Assembly (NCBI GenBank): GCA_964035545.1
Contig: OZ037767.1
Location: 10,034,207-10,098,206, forward strand
Length of the DNA stretch: 64,000 nucleotides
Origin: Bugula neritina
Lineage: Eukaryota; Bryozoa; Gymnolaemata; Cheilostomatida; Bugulidae
Reading direction: 5' to 3'
A program made the position numbers and the translations under genes. Numbering within the stretch: position 1 is the first letter of the stretch; every line of letters starts with the position of its first letter. The notes below the pieces were generated by a model. That model worked only from the letters and a program-made list of their open reading frames with translations, was not told the DNA's origin and searched no databases. Shown here piece by piece: positions 10,177 to 20,570 of the stretch.

Positions 10177-11273
10177 GATCTTCCCCGGTCAGTCAGCCGG
10201 TTTAGGCTGCTGGCGAGTTGGACCTTCTGGTGTGTTCCTTCGACAACCCCTAGTCCAGAGAGCTGGCGGTCATTCACTCTGCAGTGAATGGTCGCCCGGG
10301 AGCGGCCGGGTACTGTACAGTTACGGACCACCTGCACGCCCCCGACCAGGGAACGACCGAACTTGTCGACACAAGAAAGCTCCCGGCCTGCCATTAGCAT
10401 GGCGGACTTATGGAAGTCCATGTGGCACTGGTGTCGTTTCAAGAACGCCAGCTGGCTGAGGATGAATGTTTCTTGGATGGCCTGGTCGCGGACGCGACCA
10501 GGCAGCTCTACAACACCGTAGAAAGGGATACGCGACCCGTCTGCGAGGGTGCCAGGTTCCCCGGTGTAGGGAGCTAACCCCTTCCTCACCTGGGCAGGGA
10601 GGGCATCGAAGACTCGCCGACTGAGGAGATTCGTGTTGCAACCGGAGTCCAGCAAAAACGTAACAGCCTTGCCGGCTACCTTCCCGGGCAGAAAGTAGCT
10701 TTCTCCATGTGGTTGCAACCTTACTTCCCCAGCCTGCGTAGCCTCGGTCAAACGGCGTGGTGTCCGTTTAGTGGTAGGTGGGCGCTGCTTTTTCGGCGGA
10801 GGGGTGTTTAGTTCCCTTCCGATGTCTCTAGGGACCTCGCCAGTCAGCTCCGTCTCCGGTAGCTGGCTAAAGCGGTTGGTGAGTGGTAGTATGAACGGCT
10901 CCCGTCGCCCAGTAGGGCGGGCGGTCCGTCGTGGTTTCTGCCATACCTGGGGTTGTTCTCTCTTCCTGGGTTGGAGGTTTCGGGGGCGGAGAGGCCCTGG
11001 CTGGTTGTTGCTCTCACTCCGGGCAGTCTCCCTCTTTCGTCCCTGGTTGGGCGGCCCGGTATTGGTAAGAGTCTTGGCCATCTGCTTCAGCCTGGTACTC
11101 AGTCGGCTTATCTTCCCTCTGAGTGATTGGGTTGTCTCTGTGGTGACTTGTGCGCTTTCTGGTTTCCTTGCATGTAACCGTTCTGCCCGGAGGTAGTCTT
11201 CTCTGACTTGCAGGGCACTTTCTAAAGTGGTCACTCCCTTTGCCTGTAGCTGATGGCAAAGACCCACCCACAT
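10140..11273 (-). pseudogene. Gag C-terminus and retropepsin-like protease, element 1
   Basis: The frame begins at the ATG at 11273 with a Gag-like helical segment (TTLESALQVREDYLRAERL), then a basic/proline-rich region, then an aspartic protease with the catalytic motif FLLDSGCNTNLLSRRVF. Relative to element 2, about 24-27 bp are missing near 10445. This removes the ILGTPFL segment, which corresponds to the ILG motif at the C-terminal side of retropepsins, so this copy is probably inactive. No CCHC zinc knuckle was found in Gag. Confidence 0.85.
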
Positions 11274-11754
11274 CTGTTAGGGATTGCATAAAGTCAATGA
11301 GAGTAAAGTTCCGTCCGTGTGCTTCTGGCAGGTCACTGTACGCGCTCCGCGCCAGCCTCTTTACTAAGGCAACGTGGTCGCGGAGCGGAGTGCCTTCCGC
11401 CTGGCGTAGTGCTTGTAGACGGGCTCTGGCTTCCAGAGCGGGGGTGCCAAAACAGCTCCGTAGTGTAGTGAATATTTCCGCCACGCTCCGTCCTTGTCTA
11501 AACGGTCTAGCGCGCTCCGTCAATACTTCCCGCAGCTTGACGAGGGTTATTTGTGGCGGCCATTGAGCGACATTTGCTACATCATGGAATTCTTCAATGA
11601 ACTGCTCTACGTCTTCTACACCCGTGAAGGTGGGAGCGGTCAGTTTATTTCTATACACCTCCTCCATATGTAAGAAACTGGCTGGCTTACCTCCCGGGTG
11701 CTTCGTTGTGTACTCTATCATATTCTCCGTCTCTTCATTGTCTCGTTTTGGCAT
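11014..11754 (-). CDS. Gag N-terminal region, gypsy element 1
   Basis: A capsid-like Ty3/gypsy Gag region (EEFHDVANVAQWPP, LREVLTERARPF, IFTTLRSCFGTP, RDHVALVKRLARSAYSDL). The frame is open through the primer-binding site into the LTR; the first ATG after the LTR (11754) is created by one base that differs from element 2. The plausible Gag reading leaves this frame near 11275, continuing in the +1 frame from 11273, while this frame stays open to 11014 with unlikely composition. Confidence 0.8.
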   Translation of the reverse strand: MPKRDNEETENMIEYTTKHPGGKPASFLHMEEVYRNKLTAPTFTGVEDVEQFIEEFHDVANVAQWPPQITLVKLREVLTERARPFRQGRSVAEIFTTLRSCFGTPALEARARLQALRQAEGTPLRDHVALVKRLARSAYSDLPEAHGRNFTLIDFMQSLTDVGGSLPSATGKGSDHFRKCPASQRRLPPGRTVTCKETRKRTSHHRDNPITQREDKPTEYQAEADGQDSYQYRAAQPGTKEGDCPE

Positions 11755-11770
11755 CCCACCGCTGCCACCA
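11752..11770 (-). promoter_or_regulatory. Primer-binding site (tRNA-Leu), element 1
   Basis: The + strand reads CATCCCACCGCTGCCACCA, one base inside the 5' LTR. Eighteen of 19 bases equal the 3' end of animal tRNA-Leu(AAG) including CCA, so the element RNA is complementary to that tRNA. The single mismatch is the distal base. That same base creates the ATG used as Gag start here. Confidence 0.85.
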
Positions 11771-11771
11771 C

Positions 11772-12053
11772 TGTTGTGCGGAGCACAATGTTTGTGTGGG
11801 GTTCTAGTGAGCAATATGCATCTAGTCACAAGCAGTTCACTGGTAGTTTCGTGTGTGTAAGACTTTATTATAAAATTATACAATATGGCGTAAAAATCTC
11901 TATAAGTATAAGTACAGTATCACTTATCATCACGGCAAGTATACGCTAACTAACTAACTATAAATTGTCCACTTGGCTTCATCCAATAACTGCCAATCAC
12001 TCCCTGATTGGCAGGGGGGAATACGCATGAGGCGTAAGCTACGCCCCATTACA
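11772..12053 (-). repeat. 5' LTR of gypsy element 1
   Basis: 282 bp, TG...CA, followed by the right ATAT target duplication at 12054-12057. The minisatellite interrupted at 4669 resumes directly at 12054. Confidence 0.95.
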
Positions 12054-12310
12054 ATATAGCCTGCTAAGGGAAGAAAGGTATAGTGTACTAAGGGAAGTAA
12101 GTTATACTATACTAAGGGAAGTAAGTTAAAGTATGCTAAGAGAAGTAAGTTATAGTATACTAGAAGAAGCAAGTTAACTAGTGTAAGTGGATTATAGTTT
12201 CCTAAAAGATGTTGCTATAGTTTTGTAGGAAAAGAAAGATATTGTGGAAAATAAACCAAATATTGGAGTTGCTTGCTCATGTCTTTGTATTTTCTGTTTA
12301 TTAACTGCAG

Positions 12311-13264
12311 TGTCACTGAAGCGGTCAAACAGCTCTTTGAGTAGAAGCGTGTCAGTTGAGAGAACCAGTGATACAGTTAGCTCATCCCGCCACCGAAACC
12401 TCTCAACCGCATTTGATGACCTTGAGTTATCCTCCACCCAGTCACCTACTAAACCCCATCTACCGGAGAACTGTGTGCAGAAGTGGGCTGCTGAATTACT
12501 TATGGCTATTGACGAACTACATCAGTGTGGACTTGTATTACAGTATGTTCAGTGGATTCTTCTCTTTGTTGTATTCATATTTTATAATTGAACTTGAGTG
12601 ATTATAATGAATAAATTAATTTTTGATAACATTCATCGTTACCATTCAGTATTACAGCTCAATGTTACTCCTCACTGTTACCTCTCAGTGTTACCCCTCA
12701 ATGTTATTCCTCAGTGTTATTCTTCAGTGTTACTCTTCAGTGTTACTCCTCACTGTTACCTCTCAATGTCGCTCCTCACTGTTAATCCTCACTGTTACTC
12801 CTCAGTGTTACTCCTCACTGTTATTCTTCAGTGTTACCACTCAATGTTACTCCTCAGTGTTACCTCTCAATGTCGCTCCTCACTGTTAATCCTCACTGTT
12901 ACTCCTCAGTGTTACTCCTCACTGTTACCTCTCAATGTCGCTCCTCACTGTTAATCCTCACTGTTACTCCTCAGTGTTACTCCTCACTGTTACCTCTCAA
13001 TGTCGCTCCTCACTGTTAATCATCACTGTTACTCCTCAGTGTTACTCCTCAGTGTTACCACTCAATGTTACTCCTCAGTGTTACCCCTCAATGTTGCTCC
13101 TCAGTGTTCAGTGGATTTTGTAACGTATTCTTACAGTGACCTCAGACCACACAACATACTTCTCAGTTCCCAAGGACAAATCACTCTCACATACTTCTGT
13201 CGATGGCCAGGGGTTCACCAGGAACTTTCCTCCAAAAGCAAAGAGCATTTTCACATTGCCCCAG
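12311..13264 (+). CDS. RPS6KC1-like kinase cassette, copy 3 (exons A and B)
   Basis: Exon A is 12311-12542 and exon B is 13137-13264; both are open and in the same phases as the other copies. Exon A has Thr for Pro in the SSPQSP segment. The intron (12543-13136) is the longest of the five. Its minisatellite shows a higher-order repeat, with a block containing ACCTCTCAATGTCGCTCC recurring several times. The cassette lies between the two gypsy elements. Confidence 0.75.
12640..13110 (+). repeat. Expanded 13-bp minisatellite with higher-order structure, copy 3
   Basis: About 36 units of the 13-bp motif. Roughly 104-bp blocks (8 units, including the variant CAATGTCGCTCC) are repeated in tandem from about 12755. 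This is about twice as long as in the other copies. Confidence 0.8.
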
Positions 13265-13509
13265 GTGGGTGGTGCAGCTTGAATATTGCGTTTATATGTA
13301 TGTGTAGCTGGTTTGAAGTAGAGGATACACTAATTATTGACTTCACTGTAGTATTGGTGAACAATAACTGTGGGAAATACTGTTCTGTTGTCACACAGTG
13401 CCTTCTGCATTCTATCACATGCTTTGGGCTGCTCCGCTTGCAACTTCTTTTGTTATAGTTTACTAAGGGAAGTAAGCTATAGTATACTAAGGGAAGTAAG
13501 TTATAATAT

Positions 13510-13790
13510 TGTTGTGCGGAGCACAATGTTTGTGTGGGGTTCTAGTGAGCAATATGCATCTAGTCACAAGCAGTTCACTGGTAGTTTCGTGTGTGTAAGA
13601 CTTTATTATAAAATTATACAATATGGCGTAAAAATCTCTATAAGTATAAGTACAGTATCACTTATCATCACGGCAAGTATACGCTAACTAACTAACTATA
13701 AATTGTTCACTTGGCTTCATCCAATAACTGCCAATCACTCCCTGATTGGCAGGGGGAATACGCATGAGGCGTAAGCCACGCCCCATCACA
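13510..13790 (-). repeat. 3' LTR of gypsy element 2
   Basis: 281 bp. It shares a one-G-shorter G-run with its partner LTR compared with element 1, and has private changes (gttcac, catcaca). The adjoining 13791-13804 is the G-rich polypurine tract on the - strand. Confidence 0.95.
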
Positions 13791-14109
13791 CCGCCCCCCC
13801 CCAGCAGGAAGCATACCTTCCTGATATACACCCAACAATAAAATCAAAAAAATAAACTTTGCTACTTAAAACAAAACCAAAAAAAAATATAAAATCCGAA
13901 TGGCAGGTATGACACACTATTGAGCAGACTTAATTTGACATAAGAAAAATATAATAGTAATATAACAGAACAACATAATCACAGGTACGGAGATCGTGCA
14001 ACACCAGCTAGAGACAGTCCAAGGAGGGGATTAGAACGGAGAGGGAGAGTTTGTCACCACCTGCAGGTGTGGATAGTCAGAGAAGTAAAGAGGGAGGGTA
14101 CTGTTACTA

Positions 14110-15204
14110 TCAGTCATGGTCGCCCCGTTTAAGGAGGGCCAGGGAAGCTTTAAGGGTCTTCGTCTCGGAGGCGGCTGCGGCAACTCTGGGGCTTAGCCGT
14201 TGAATCTCCGCTTCTAAATCGTACATGCGGAGCTCGACTTCTTTTATATTGCGAGCTGTAGGGGGCTGCCGTTTTGGGGAGGAGGGTTTCCATCGCCGTT
14301 TAGAGGGGGGTTGCATAGGAGTGGGAGAAGGGGAACGTCGTTTCGGAGGTATCTCCACTCTGTGAAGTAGGACTCGAGGCAAGGTGGAAGGATGAGGTAC
14401 AGTCTGTGCGGGAGGAGAGGGAGGTGGCTTGGTTGGTTTCTTCTGTCTGGGGGGTCTTGGGCACGGTCCATGAGTGATGAGGCGAGGTGAGGGGAATCCG
14501 TGTTTGAGTCGTTCGAAGCGGGGAAGATCCTTGATGAAAGGCTTGATCAGATTGAGAAAGGTGGGGAAGTTGTGTTTGTCTACATCGTACAAGTGTCCCA
14601 CATGGCAGTCCATAGTGCGCTGGTGTCTGAGAATGTAGTCCCTGTGGTAACTATATTTACCACAGGGACAGAGAGTAGTTAGGAAGTGTTGCGGCACGTG
14701 GACGCGCAAACGGCGATGGGTGGAGAAGTGCTGCTGACACAGCCTGCAGGTGGTGTATCCGTCATGGCCGCGGTGCAGTTAAATTAGTTTCTCTGTCTCT
14801 GAGCATCCAGCTATGTCGGTTGAGTAGTACGTCTGGTATAGGGATGTGGGGGGTGTCTCGCTGTTCCAGGCCAGTTCTAATGGTGGCATATCTCCGTAGT
14901 CAGGAGAGCGAGTGGCGTCTAAAAGAGCAGAATTATTGTTAGATCGAGTTTGATCTTTACAGCATAATTCTGATGACAATTGACTGTTACTAGTCTGAGA
15001 GTCATGCATCTTTTTATACGGCACCCGAGAGACTGTGTCAGGACGTGTAAACTGACTGAGAGACATAGTATTAAGCTCCAGATCTAGTAGATCGTCCGCC
15101 ATTACTACGTTCTCGTCGTCATTCACGTGCGACTCTGTCTCCAGTAACTGTGATTCAATCAGATCGATTAAATCAGAGTTGACTGAGGTAAGATCTATTT
15201 CCAT
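14110..15204 (-). pseudogene. Third ORF of gypsy element 2: zinc-finger/coiled-coil protein (nonsense mutation)
   Basis: Same protein family as 5269-6362. The N-terminal acidic part runs from the ATG at 15204 to a TAA at 14779-14781, where element 1 has a CAA glutamine just before the zinc fingers. The finger, proline/basic and coiled-coil parts are continuous in one frame (14110-14709), unlike element 1. The two copies are therefore broken at different places, which implies that the common ancestor had one long intact frame. Confidence 0.7.
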
Positions 15205-15289
15205 TAGTGGAGTGTTAGATCTAAGCAAGCTTACCTGAGAACTCGGTATTTATACTCATACTCGACGTTCAGGCTTGGATGCAAATGGA

Positions 15290-17983
15290 TTAGAAAGCAC
15301 GTCTAATCTTGACCGCGTCGGCGTAGGAAAAGGCTGGGCAGCGTGTTTGTTGTGCGAGACCGGAAATGTGTGCCCGGAGAGTGGTAATTCCACTCGCTAT
15401 TCCGTTTTCGCAAAACTTGGTTTTTCCGTGGTGTTCATAACTCCCACGCTTTGCTGCCAGCCCTTCCGTACGGCGCCCAGCTGGACTTTCATGCCTGCCG
15501 CTTGTAATGCGGTCGCATACGAAGTCCTGAAGATAAGCTGGGGGTCTTCTAGTACGTTGTCCCCTGTCAAGGGGGAGAGATGTACTAGTGGTAGACGTCG
15601 GGGAAGGTGGTGTAACTGGTGAGGGAGGTGGTGTACTCACCAGTGGGTTGTTATTTTCCACTGGTGGTATTTCCTGCCTCCCGTCAGCCGTTATTCTTTC
15701 TTCTCCTCTGTTCTCTCCGGACGGAGCCCCTCCCGTGTGGGGGTTTTGCACTTCCAGAAGCACTCCTATTTCCGGAAGTGGAGGTGGCAGCCCTGGAGTC
15801 GGACAGCTTGGCTCTGGAGGCAGATGGTGTGGCCCCGTTGGGGGGGGGGGTGGCCTCTCTTGCCTCGCCAAGTCTTCAGTCCGTGGCACTACCCACTCAT
15901 CATTGGGTGTATGCTGCCGCCGCCCGCGCATTGCCATCTGCCTCCTGGGCTCTAACAATGGGGGGAGGGCACCCCCGGCCGCACCTGGGCTAGCCCAATA
16001 GGGTTTCAAGCGGGCTTCATTCTGGACAGATATTTGTCCAGACCGCTCCAGCCTGTAAGTGTGATTGGGCATCACCTCAACTACCACGTAGGGTCCTACA
16101 AACTTAGGCTGTAGTTTAGCCGCCTGTCCCCGACGCCTACGGTAGTTGATCATCCAGACCCAGTCTCCGGTCTGGTAGAGGGGTGGCTCATCAGCGTCTT
16201 CCTGTCGCACCTGCCACTGCTTGTCCCGCAGTATTTCGTGTGCGACTTTCAGACGCTCTGCCACTTCCCCAGCGTACTCGTGGACAGAGTATTCTGGTTC
16301 TGGAATGTGATAGGCAAGGTGGTCGGGCACTCGTGTCTCACGACCGAAAGTCAAGAGGTTGGGGGTCTCGCCGGTGCTGGTATGGGGCGTACTGCGATAC
16401 GCCCTCATAACCTGTGGCAACACGAGATCCCATTCCTCCTGGCCTCGGCCTAGTAGTAGACTACGGAGTGCGTCGCCCAGCATCCGGTTGTTGCGTTCGA
16501 CCACTCCGTTGCCTTGGGGGTGGTATGGAGTGGTCCTACTTTGGTTTACTCCCCAGAGGCGGCAGAGGTCGCTCATCAGTTGAGACTGAAATTGCGACCC
16601 CTGGTCCGAGTGTAGTTGCTCGGGTAGCCCAAAGTAGCAGAATACGCGCTGGTCTAGTGTGTTGGCCACTGTCGGGGTAGACGCGTCTGGGATAGCCAGT
16701 GCGTCTGCCCACCTAGTGAAGTGGTCGGTCAACACTAGGATCCAGCTGTTTCCTCTGGAGGTGAGAGGCATGGGTCCGACCAAGTCAACAGCTACCACCT
16801 GCCAGGGCCTGCCAGCATAGAGCCTACGCCGTCCCGCCTCTCTAGGAAGACGGCCATGCTTGCTGGGCTGGCAGACTTCGCATTGTTTGATCCTTAGTCG
16901 GACGTCACGCTCCATTTCGGGCCAATACCACCGGAGCCTTAGCTTGGTAAGCACCCTCCGAATTCCGGCGTGAGCCTGTCGGTGAGTGTCCCATACTAGC
17001 TCCCGGCACATGGCGGCTGGGCAGATCACCCTTTCACGACCAGGGTGTCCCTGGTCGGCGGCCAAAGTGATGGTCAGCAGACCATCTGGCCCGATCCGCA
17101 GGGAGTCCCAGCGTTGGCAGTACAGCCGTAACTCGGCGCACCCCTGCTGCAACTGTTCTTCGCTGGGTCGGCGCCCTTCCCGCTTAGCTCGATATACGTC
17201 GGCTACCACCCCAGGGAGGTCCTCCTGGAGTTTCTGTAGTTCTCTGACATTACGAGCTAAGACAGGATTGGCGCGGAGGTTGTTGACAGCCTCCGGTGGG
17301 TCAGGACTCTTTGGCTTGAGCTGACCTTGGTCCCAGTCGTAGCTCACTCCAGGGTGATCCAGTGCCACTAACTCGGATCTTGGGGGACCCCCGTCCCTTC
17401 TCTCGATGTTGTGACATTGCTTGCACCCCTCGTCCGGCCGCCGACTCAGTCCGTCCGCATTGCCGTGTTTCTTACCGGGTCGATGTTCGATCCGGTATGA
17501 AAACTCGGCCAAGACTTCGAGCCATCGGGCGACTTGACTGGACGGTTCAGCCCTCTTACACAGCCAGATCAAAGAGGCGTGGTCCGTCCGCAAGCGCAAC
17601 GGCCTACCGTAGAGATAAGGCCGGAAGTGTTTCACTGACTTGATTACTGCCAACAACTCTTTGCGAGTGGTGCAGTAATTGCGTTCTGGAGGTGAGAGTG
17701 ATTTGCTGTAGTAAGCTACGACTACTTCACGGCCCTCTTGCACTTGCGACAGCACAGCACCAACGTTCTGGTCACTGGCGTCTGTGTCAAGGATATATTC
17801 CAGAGCGGGGTCTGGGTAGGCCAGAATTGGAGCCTCTAGTAAGCGGCTTTTGAGACTGTCGAATGCCCTCTGCTCGGCGGGTGTCCACTGCCAGGCCACC
17901 CCCTTTGCGGTGAGCCGATTTAACGGCTGTGCAACTCCCGCAAAGTCTGGTATGTACTGTCTGTAATACCCTACCAGCCCCAA
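15290..17983 (-). CDS. Pol of gypsy element 2: RNase H, integrase and C-terminal tail
   Basis: A single open frame: connection region (GYYRQYIPDFAGVAQPLN), RNase H (DTDASDQNVGAVLS), integrase zinc region with an intact KQCEVCQPSK, core residues in VDLVGP, SDQGSQF and VERNNRML, KFVGPYVVVEV, then the proline-rich tail ending in PPAYLQDFVCD and beyond. The 5' boundary is caused by a small insertion near 17985 that separates it from the RT frame, so Pol was originally continuous. This is the best-preserved coding segment of the family here. Confidence 0.92.
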   Translation of the reverse strand: MGLVGYYRQYIPDFAGVAQPLNRLTAKGVAWQWTPAEQRAFDSLKSRLLEAPILAYPDPALEYILDTDASDQNVGAVLSQVQEGREVVVAYYSKSLSPPERNYCTTRKELLAVIKSVKHFRPYLYGRPLRLRTDHASLIWLCKRAEPSSQVARWLEVLAEFSYRIEHRPGKKHGNADGLSRRPDEGCKQCHNIERRDGGPPRSELVALDHPGVSYDWDQGQLKPKSPDPPEAVNNLRANPVLARNVRELQKLQEDLPGVVADVYRAKREGRRPSEEQLQQGCAELRLYCQRWDSLRIGPDGLLTITLAADQGHPGRERVICPAAMCRELVWDTHRQAHAGIRRVLTKLRLRWYWPEMERDVRLRIKQCEVCQPSKHGRLPREAGRRRLYAGRPWQVVAVDLVGPMPLTSRGNSWILVLTDHFTRWADALAIPDASTPTVANTLDQRVFCYFGLPEQLHSDQGSQFQSQLMSDLCRLWGVNQSRTTPYHPQGNGVVERNNRMLGDALRSLLLGRGQEEWDLVLPQVMRAYRSTPHTSTGETPNLLTFGRETRVPDHLAYHIPEPEYSVHEYAGEVAERLKVAHEILRDKQWQVRQEDADEPPLYQTGDWVWMINYRRRRGQAAKLQPKFVGPYVVVEVMPNHTYRLERSGQISVQNEARLKPYWASPGAAGGALPPLLEPRRQMAMRGRRQHTPNDEWVVPRTEDLARQERPPPPPTGPHHLPPEPSCPTPGLPPPLPEIGVLLEVQNPHTGGAPSGENRGEERITADGRQEIPPVENNNPLVSTPPPSPVTPPSPTSTTSTSLPLDRGQRTRRPPAYLQDFVCDRITSGRHESPAGRRTEGLAAKRGSYEHHGKTKFCENGIASGITTLRAHISGLAQQTRCPAFSYADAVKIRRAF

Positions 17984-19022
17984 GGGAAGCCCGGAGTCCG
18001 GTCAAGTCCTGGGGGGTGACCCAGTCGGCCACAGCCCGCACCTTATCAGGGTCCGTCGCCACGCCATTACGGCCGAATACGTGCCCCAGGTACTTCACCT
18101 CCGGCTGCAATAGAGCGCACTTGGAAGGTTTAAGCTTGAGGCCGGCACCTCGGAGTCGTTCGAAGACCTCCCTCAGACGACTGATTTGGGTCGTAAAGTC
18201 TGGGGAGATCACGATGACGTCGTCGAGGTAGACGAGCAGCGTCTTCCAGTGGAGGCCGCTGAGGACCTGTTCCAAGAGCCGCTGGAAGGTGGCCGGGGCA
18301 GAGGTTAACCCGAAAGGCAGCACCTTCCACTTCCACAGCCCGTCCCTGGTGATGAACGCCGCTTTTTCCTGGGCGTCGGGACTGAGGGGGACTTGCCAGT
18401 AACCGCTCAGCAAGTCTAAAGTACTGAAGTACTTGCTGCCGGCCAAGGCGTCCAGGGATTCATCGATCCGAGGTAGAGGGTAGGCGTCCTGTATGGTTAC
18501 GCTGTTAAGTTTGCGGTAATCCACACAGAACCGCCAACTGCCGTCTTTCTTCCGGACCAGGACGACCGGCGAGCTCCATGCACTATGTGCAGGCTCTACG
18601 ATGCCGCGGTTCCGAAGATCCCGGACTTGTCGGCTGACCTCCTTCTCTTTCTCGGGTCCCAGTCTCCGGGTAGGTTGGCGGACGGGCAGAGTCCCGGCAG
18701 CTAGCGGTATCTCGTGACAGAGGGCTTTGGTTAAGCCCATGTCCCGGTCTCCGCTGCTGAACACGTCCCCATACTGGCGCAACAACTGGGCCATAACCTG
18801 GCGCTCCTTGTTGCCCGCACAGCCCTCACAGGCCGACTGGTATAGTTCCTGTACGTGTTCCGGGACGGTCCCCCGCCGCATAGACAGGCGCTCTTGGGGA
18901 CTCTCCGTCGCTTCGCCCAGCGAAGGTCCTATGTCTCCCTCTCGGACCGTGTGGAAACGGCCCAATAGGGATCCAGACGGTAGTGTCACTGACTCTGAAA
19001 AGGGGTTGACGCACTGCACCAA
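17787..19022 (-). pseudogene. Reverse transcriptase of gypsy element 2
   Basis: RT with DGSWRFCVDYRKLN, FSTLDLLSGYWQ, FGLTSAPATFQRL and YLDD (18219-18230), continuing through the thumb (KPSKCALLQPEVKYLGHV) until a frameshift near 17985. Downstream residues of this frame are out of register. It retains all RT palm motifs, unlike element 1. Confidence 0.92.
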
Positions 19023-19048
19023 GATCTCCCCCCGGTCAGTCAGCCGGT

Positions 19049-20092
19049 TTAGGCTGCTGGCGAGTTGGACCTTCTGCAGTGAATGGTCGCCCGGGAGCGG
19101 CCGGGTACTGTACAGTTACGGACCACCTGCACGCCCCCGACCAGGGAACGACCGAACTTGTCGACACAAGAGAGCTCCCGGCCTGCCATTAGCATGGCGG
19201 ACTTATGGAAGTCCATGTGGCACTGGTGTCGTTTCAAGAACGGCGTCCCCAGGATGGCATCCTCTTCCAGCTGGCTGAGGATGAATGTTTCTTGGATGGC
19301 CTGGTCGCGTCCGCGACCAGGCAGCTCTACAACACCGTAGAAAGGGATACGCGACTCGTCTGCGAGGGTGCCAGGTTTCCCGGTGTAGGGAGCTAACCCC
19401 TTCCTCACCTGGGCAGGGAGGGCATCGAAGACTCGCCGACTGAGGAGATTCGTGTTGCAACCGGAGTCCAGCAAGAACGTAACAGCCTTGCCGGCTACCT
19501 TCCCGGGCAGAAAGTAGCTTTCTCCATGTGGTTGCAACCTTACTTCCCCAGCTTGCGTAGCCTCGGTCAAACGGCGTGGTGTTCGTTTAGTGGTAGGCGG
19601 GCGCCGCTTCTTCGGCGGAGGGGTGTTTAGTTCCCTTCCGATGTCCCTAGGGACCTCACCGGTCAGCTCCGTCTCCGGTAGCTGGCTAAAGCGGTTGGTG
19701 AGTGGTAGTATGAACGGCTCCCGTCGCCCAGTAGGGCGGGCGGTCCGTCGTAGTTTCTGCCATACCTGGGGTTGTTCTCTCTTCCTGGGTTGGAGGTTTC
19801 GGGGGCGGAGAGGCCCTGGCTGGTTGTTGCTCTTACTCCGGGCAGTCTCCCTCTTTCGTCCCTGGTTGGGGGGCCCGGTATTGGTAAGAGTCTTGGCCAT
19901 TTGCTTCAGCCTGGTACTCAGTCGGCTTATCTTCCCTCTGAGTGATTGGGTTGTCTCTGTGGTGACTTGTGCGCTTTCTGGTTTCCTTGCATGTAACCGT
20001 TCTGCCCGGAGGTAGTCTTCTCCGACTTGCAGGGCACTTTCTAAAGTGGTCACTCCCTTTGCCTGTAGCTGATGGCAAAGACCCACCCACAT
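19049..20092 (-). pseudogene. Gag C-terminus and retropepsin-like protease, element 2
   Basis: Begins with the same +1-frame ATG as in element 1 and contains the protease motif FLLDSGCNTNLL and an intact ILGTPFL segment. It ends early because about 52 bp are missing near 19077 compared with element 1; a TCTG repeat flanks the missing block. The frame downstream of the lesion (DRGEILVQC) would otherwise lead straight into RT. Confidence 0.85.
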
Positions 20093-20540
20093 CTGTTAGG
20101 GATTGCATAAAGTCAATGAGAGTAAAGTTCCGTCCGTGTGCTTCTGGCAGGTCACTGTACGCGCTCCGCGCCAGCCTCTTTACTAAGGCAACGTGGTCGC
20201 GGAGCGGAGTGCCTTCCGCCTGGCGTAGTGCTTGTAGACGGGCTCTGACTTCCAGAGCGGGGGTGCCAAAACGGCTCCGTAGTGTAGTGAATATTTCCGC
20301 CACGCTCCGTCCTTGTCTAAACGGTCTAGCGCGCTCCGTCAATACTTCCCGCAGCTTGACGAGGGTTATTTGTGGCGGCCATTGAGCGACATTTGCTACA
20401 TCATGGAATTCTTCAATGAACTGCTCTACGTCTTCTACACCTGTGAAGGTGGGAGCAGTCAGTTTATTTCTATACACCTCCTCCATATGTAAGAAACTGG
20501 CTGGCTTACCTCCCGGGTGCTTCGTTGTGTACTCTATCAT
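19833..20540 (-). CDS. Gag N-terminal region, gypsy element 2
   Basis: Same capsid-like region as element 1 (FTTLRSRFGTPALE, LARSAYSDLPEAHGRN). The ATG used in element 1 is ATT here, so the first ATG after the LTR is at 20540. The frame overlaps the +1 frame by about 260 bases, exactly as in element 1, so the frame change predates the duplication or is a normal feature of the family. Confidence 0.8.
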   Translation of the reverse strand: MIEYTTKHPGGKPASFLHMEEVYRNKLTAPTFTGVEDVEQFIEEFHDVANVAQWPPQITLVKLREVLTERARPFRQGRSVAEIFTTLRSRFGTPALEVRARLQALRQAEGTPLRDHVALVKRLARSAYSDLPEAHGRNFTLIDFMQSLTDVGGSLPSATGKGSDHFRKCPASRRRLPPGRTVTCKETRKRTSHHRDNPITQREDKPTEYQAEANGQDSYQYRAPQPGTKEGDCPE

Positions 20541-20570
20541 ATTCTCCGTCTCTTCATTGTCTCGTTTTGG

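Larger units (their letters stand above)
4670..12053 (-). mobile_element. Full-length Ty3/gypsy LTR retrotransposon, element 1
   Basis: Two 282-bp LTRs (4670-4951 and 11772-12053) start TG and end CA and differ at about one position. They are flanked by a 4-bp ATAT duplication (4666-4669, 12054-12057). Transcription runs on the - strand. Order from the right: LTR, primer-binding site, gag, protease, RT, RNase H, integrase, pol tail, third zinc-finger ORF, polypurine tract, LTR. The coding regions are broken by frameshifts and small deletions, so this copy is not autonomous, but near-identical LTRs mark it as young. It interrupts the minisatellite after cassette copy 2. Compare element 2 at 13510-20871. 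Confidence 0.95.

Noticed and set aside
12757-13110. CRISPR-like regular repeats
   Set aside because: The repeats are contiguous 13-bp minisatellite units without spacers in an animal intron.
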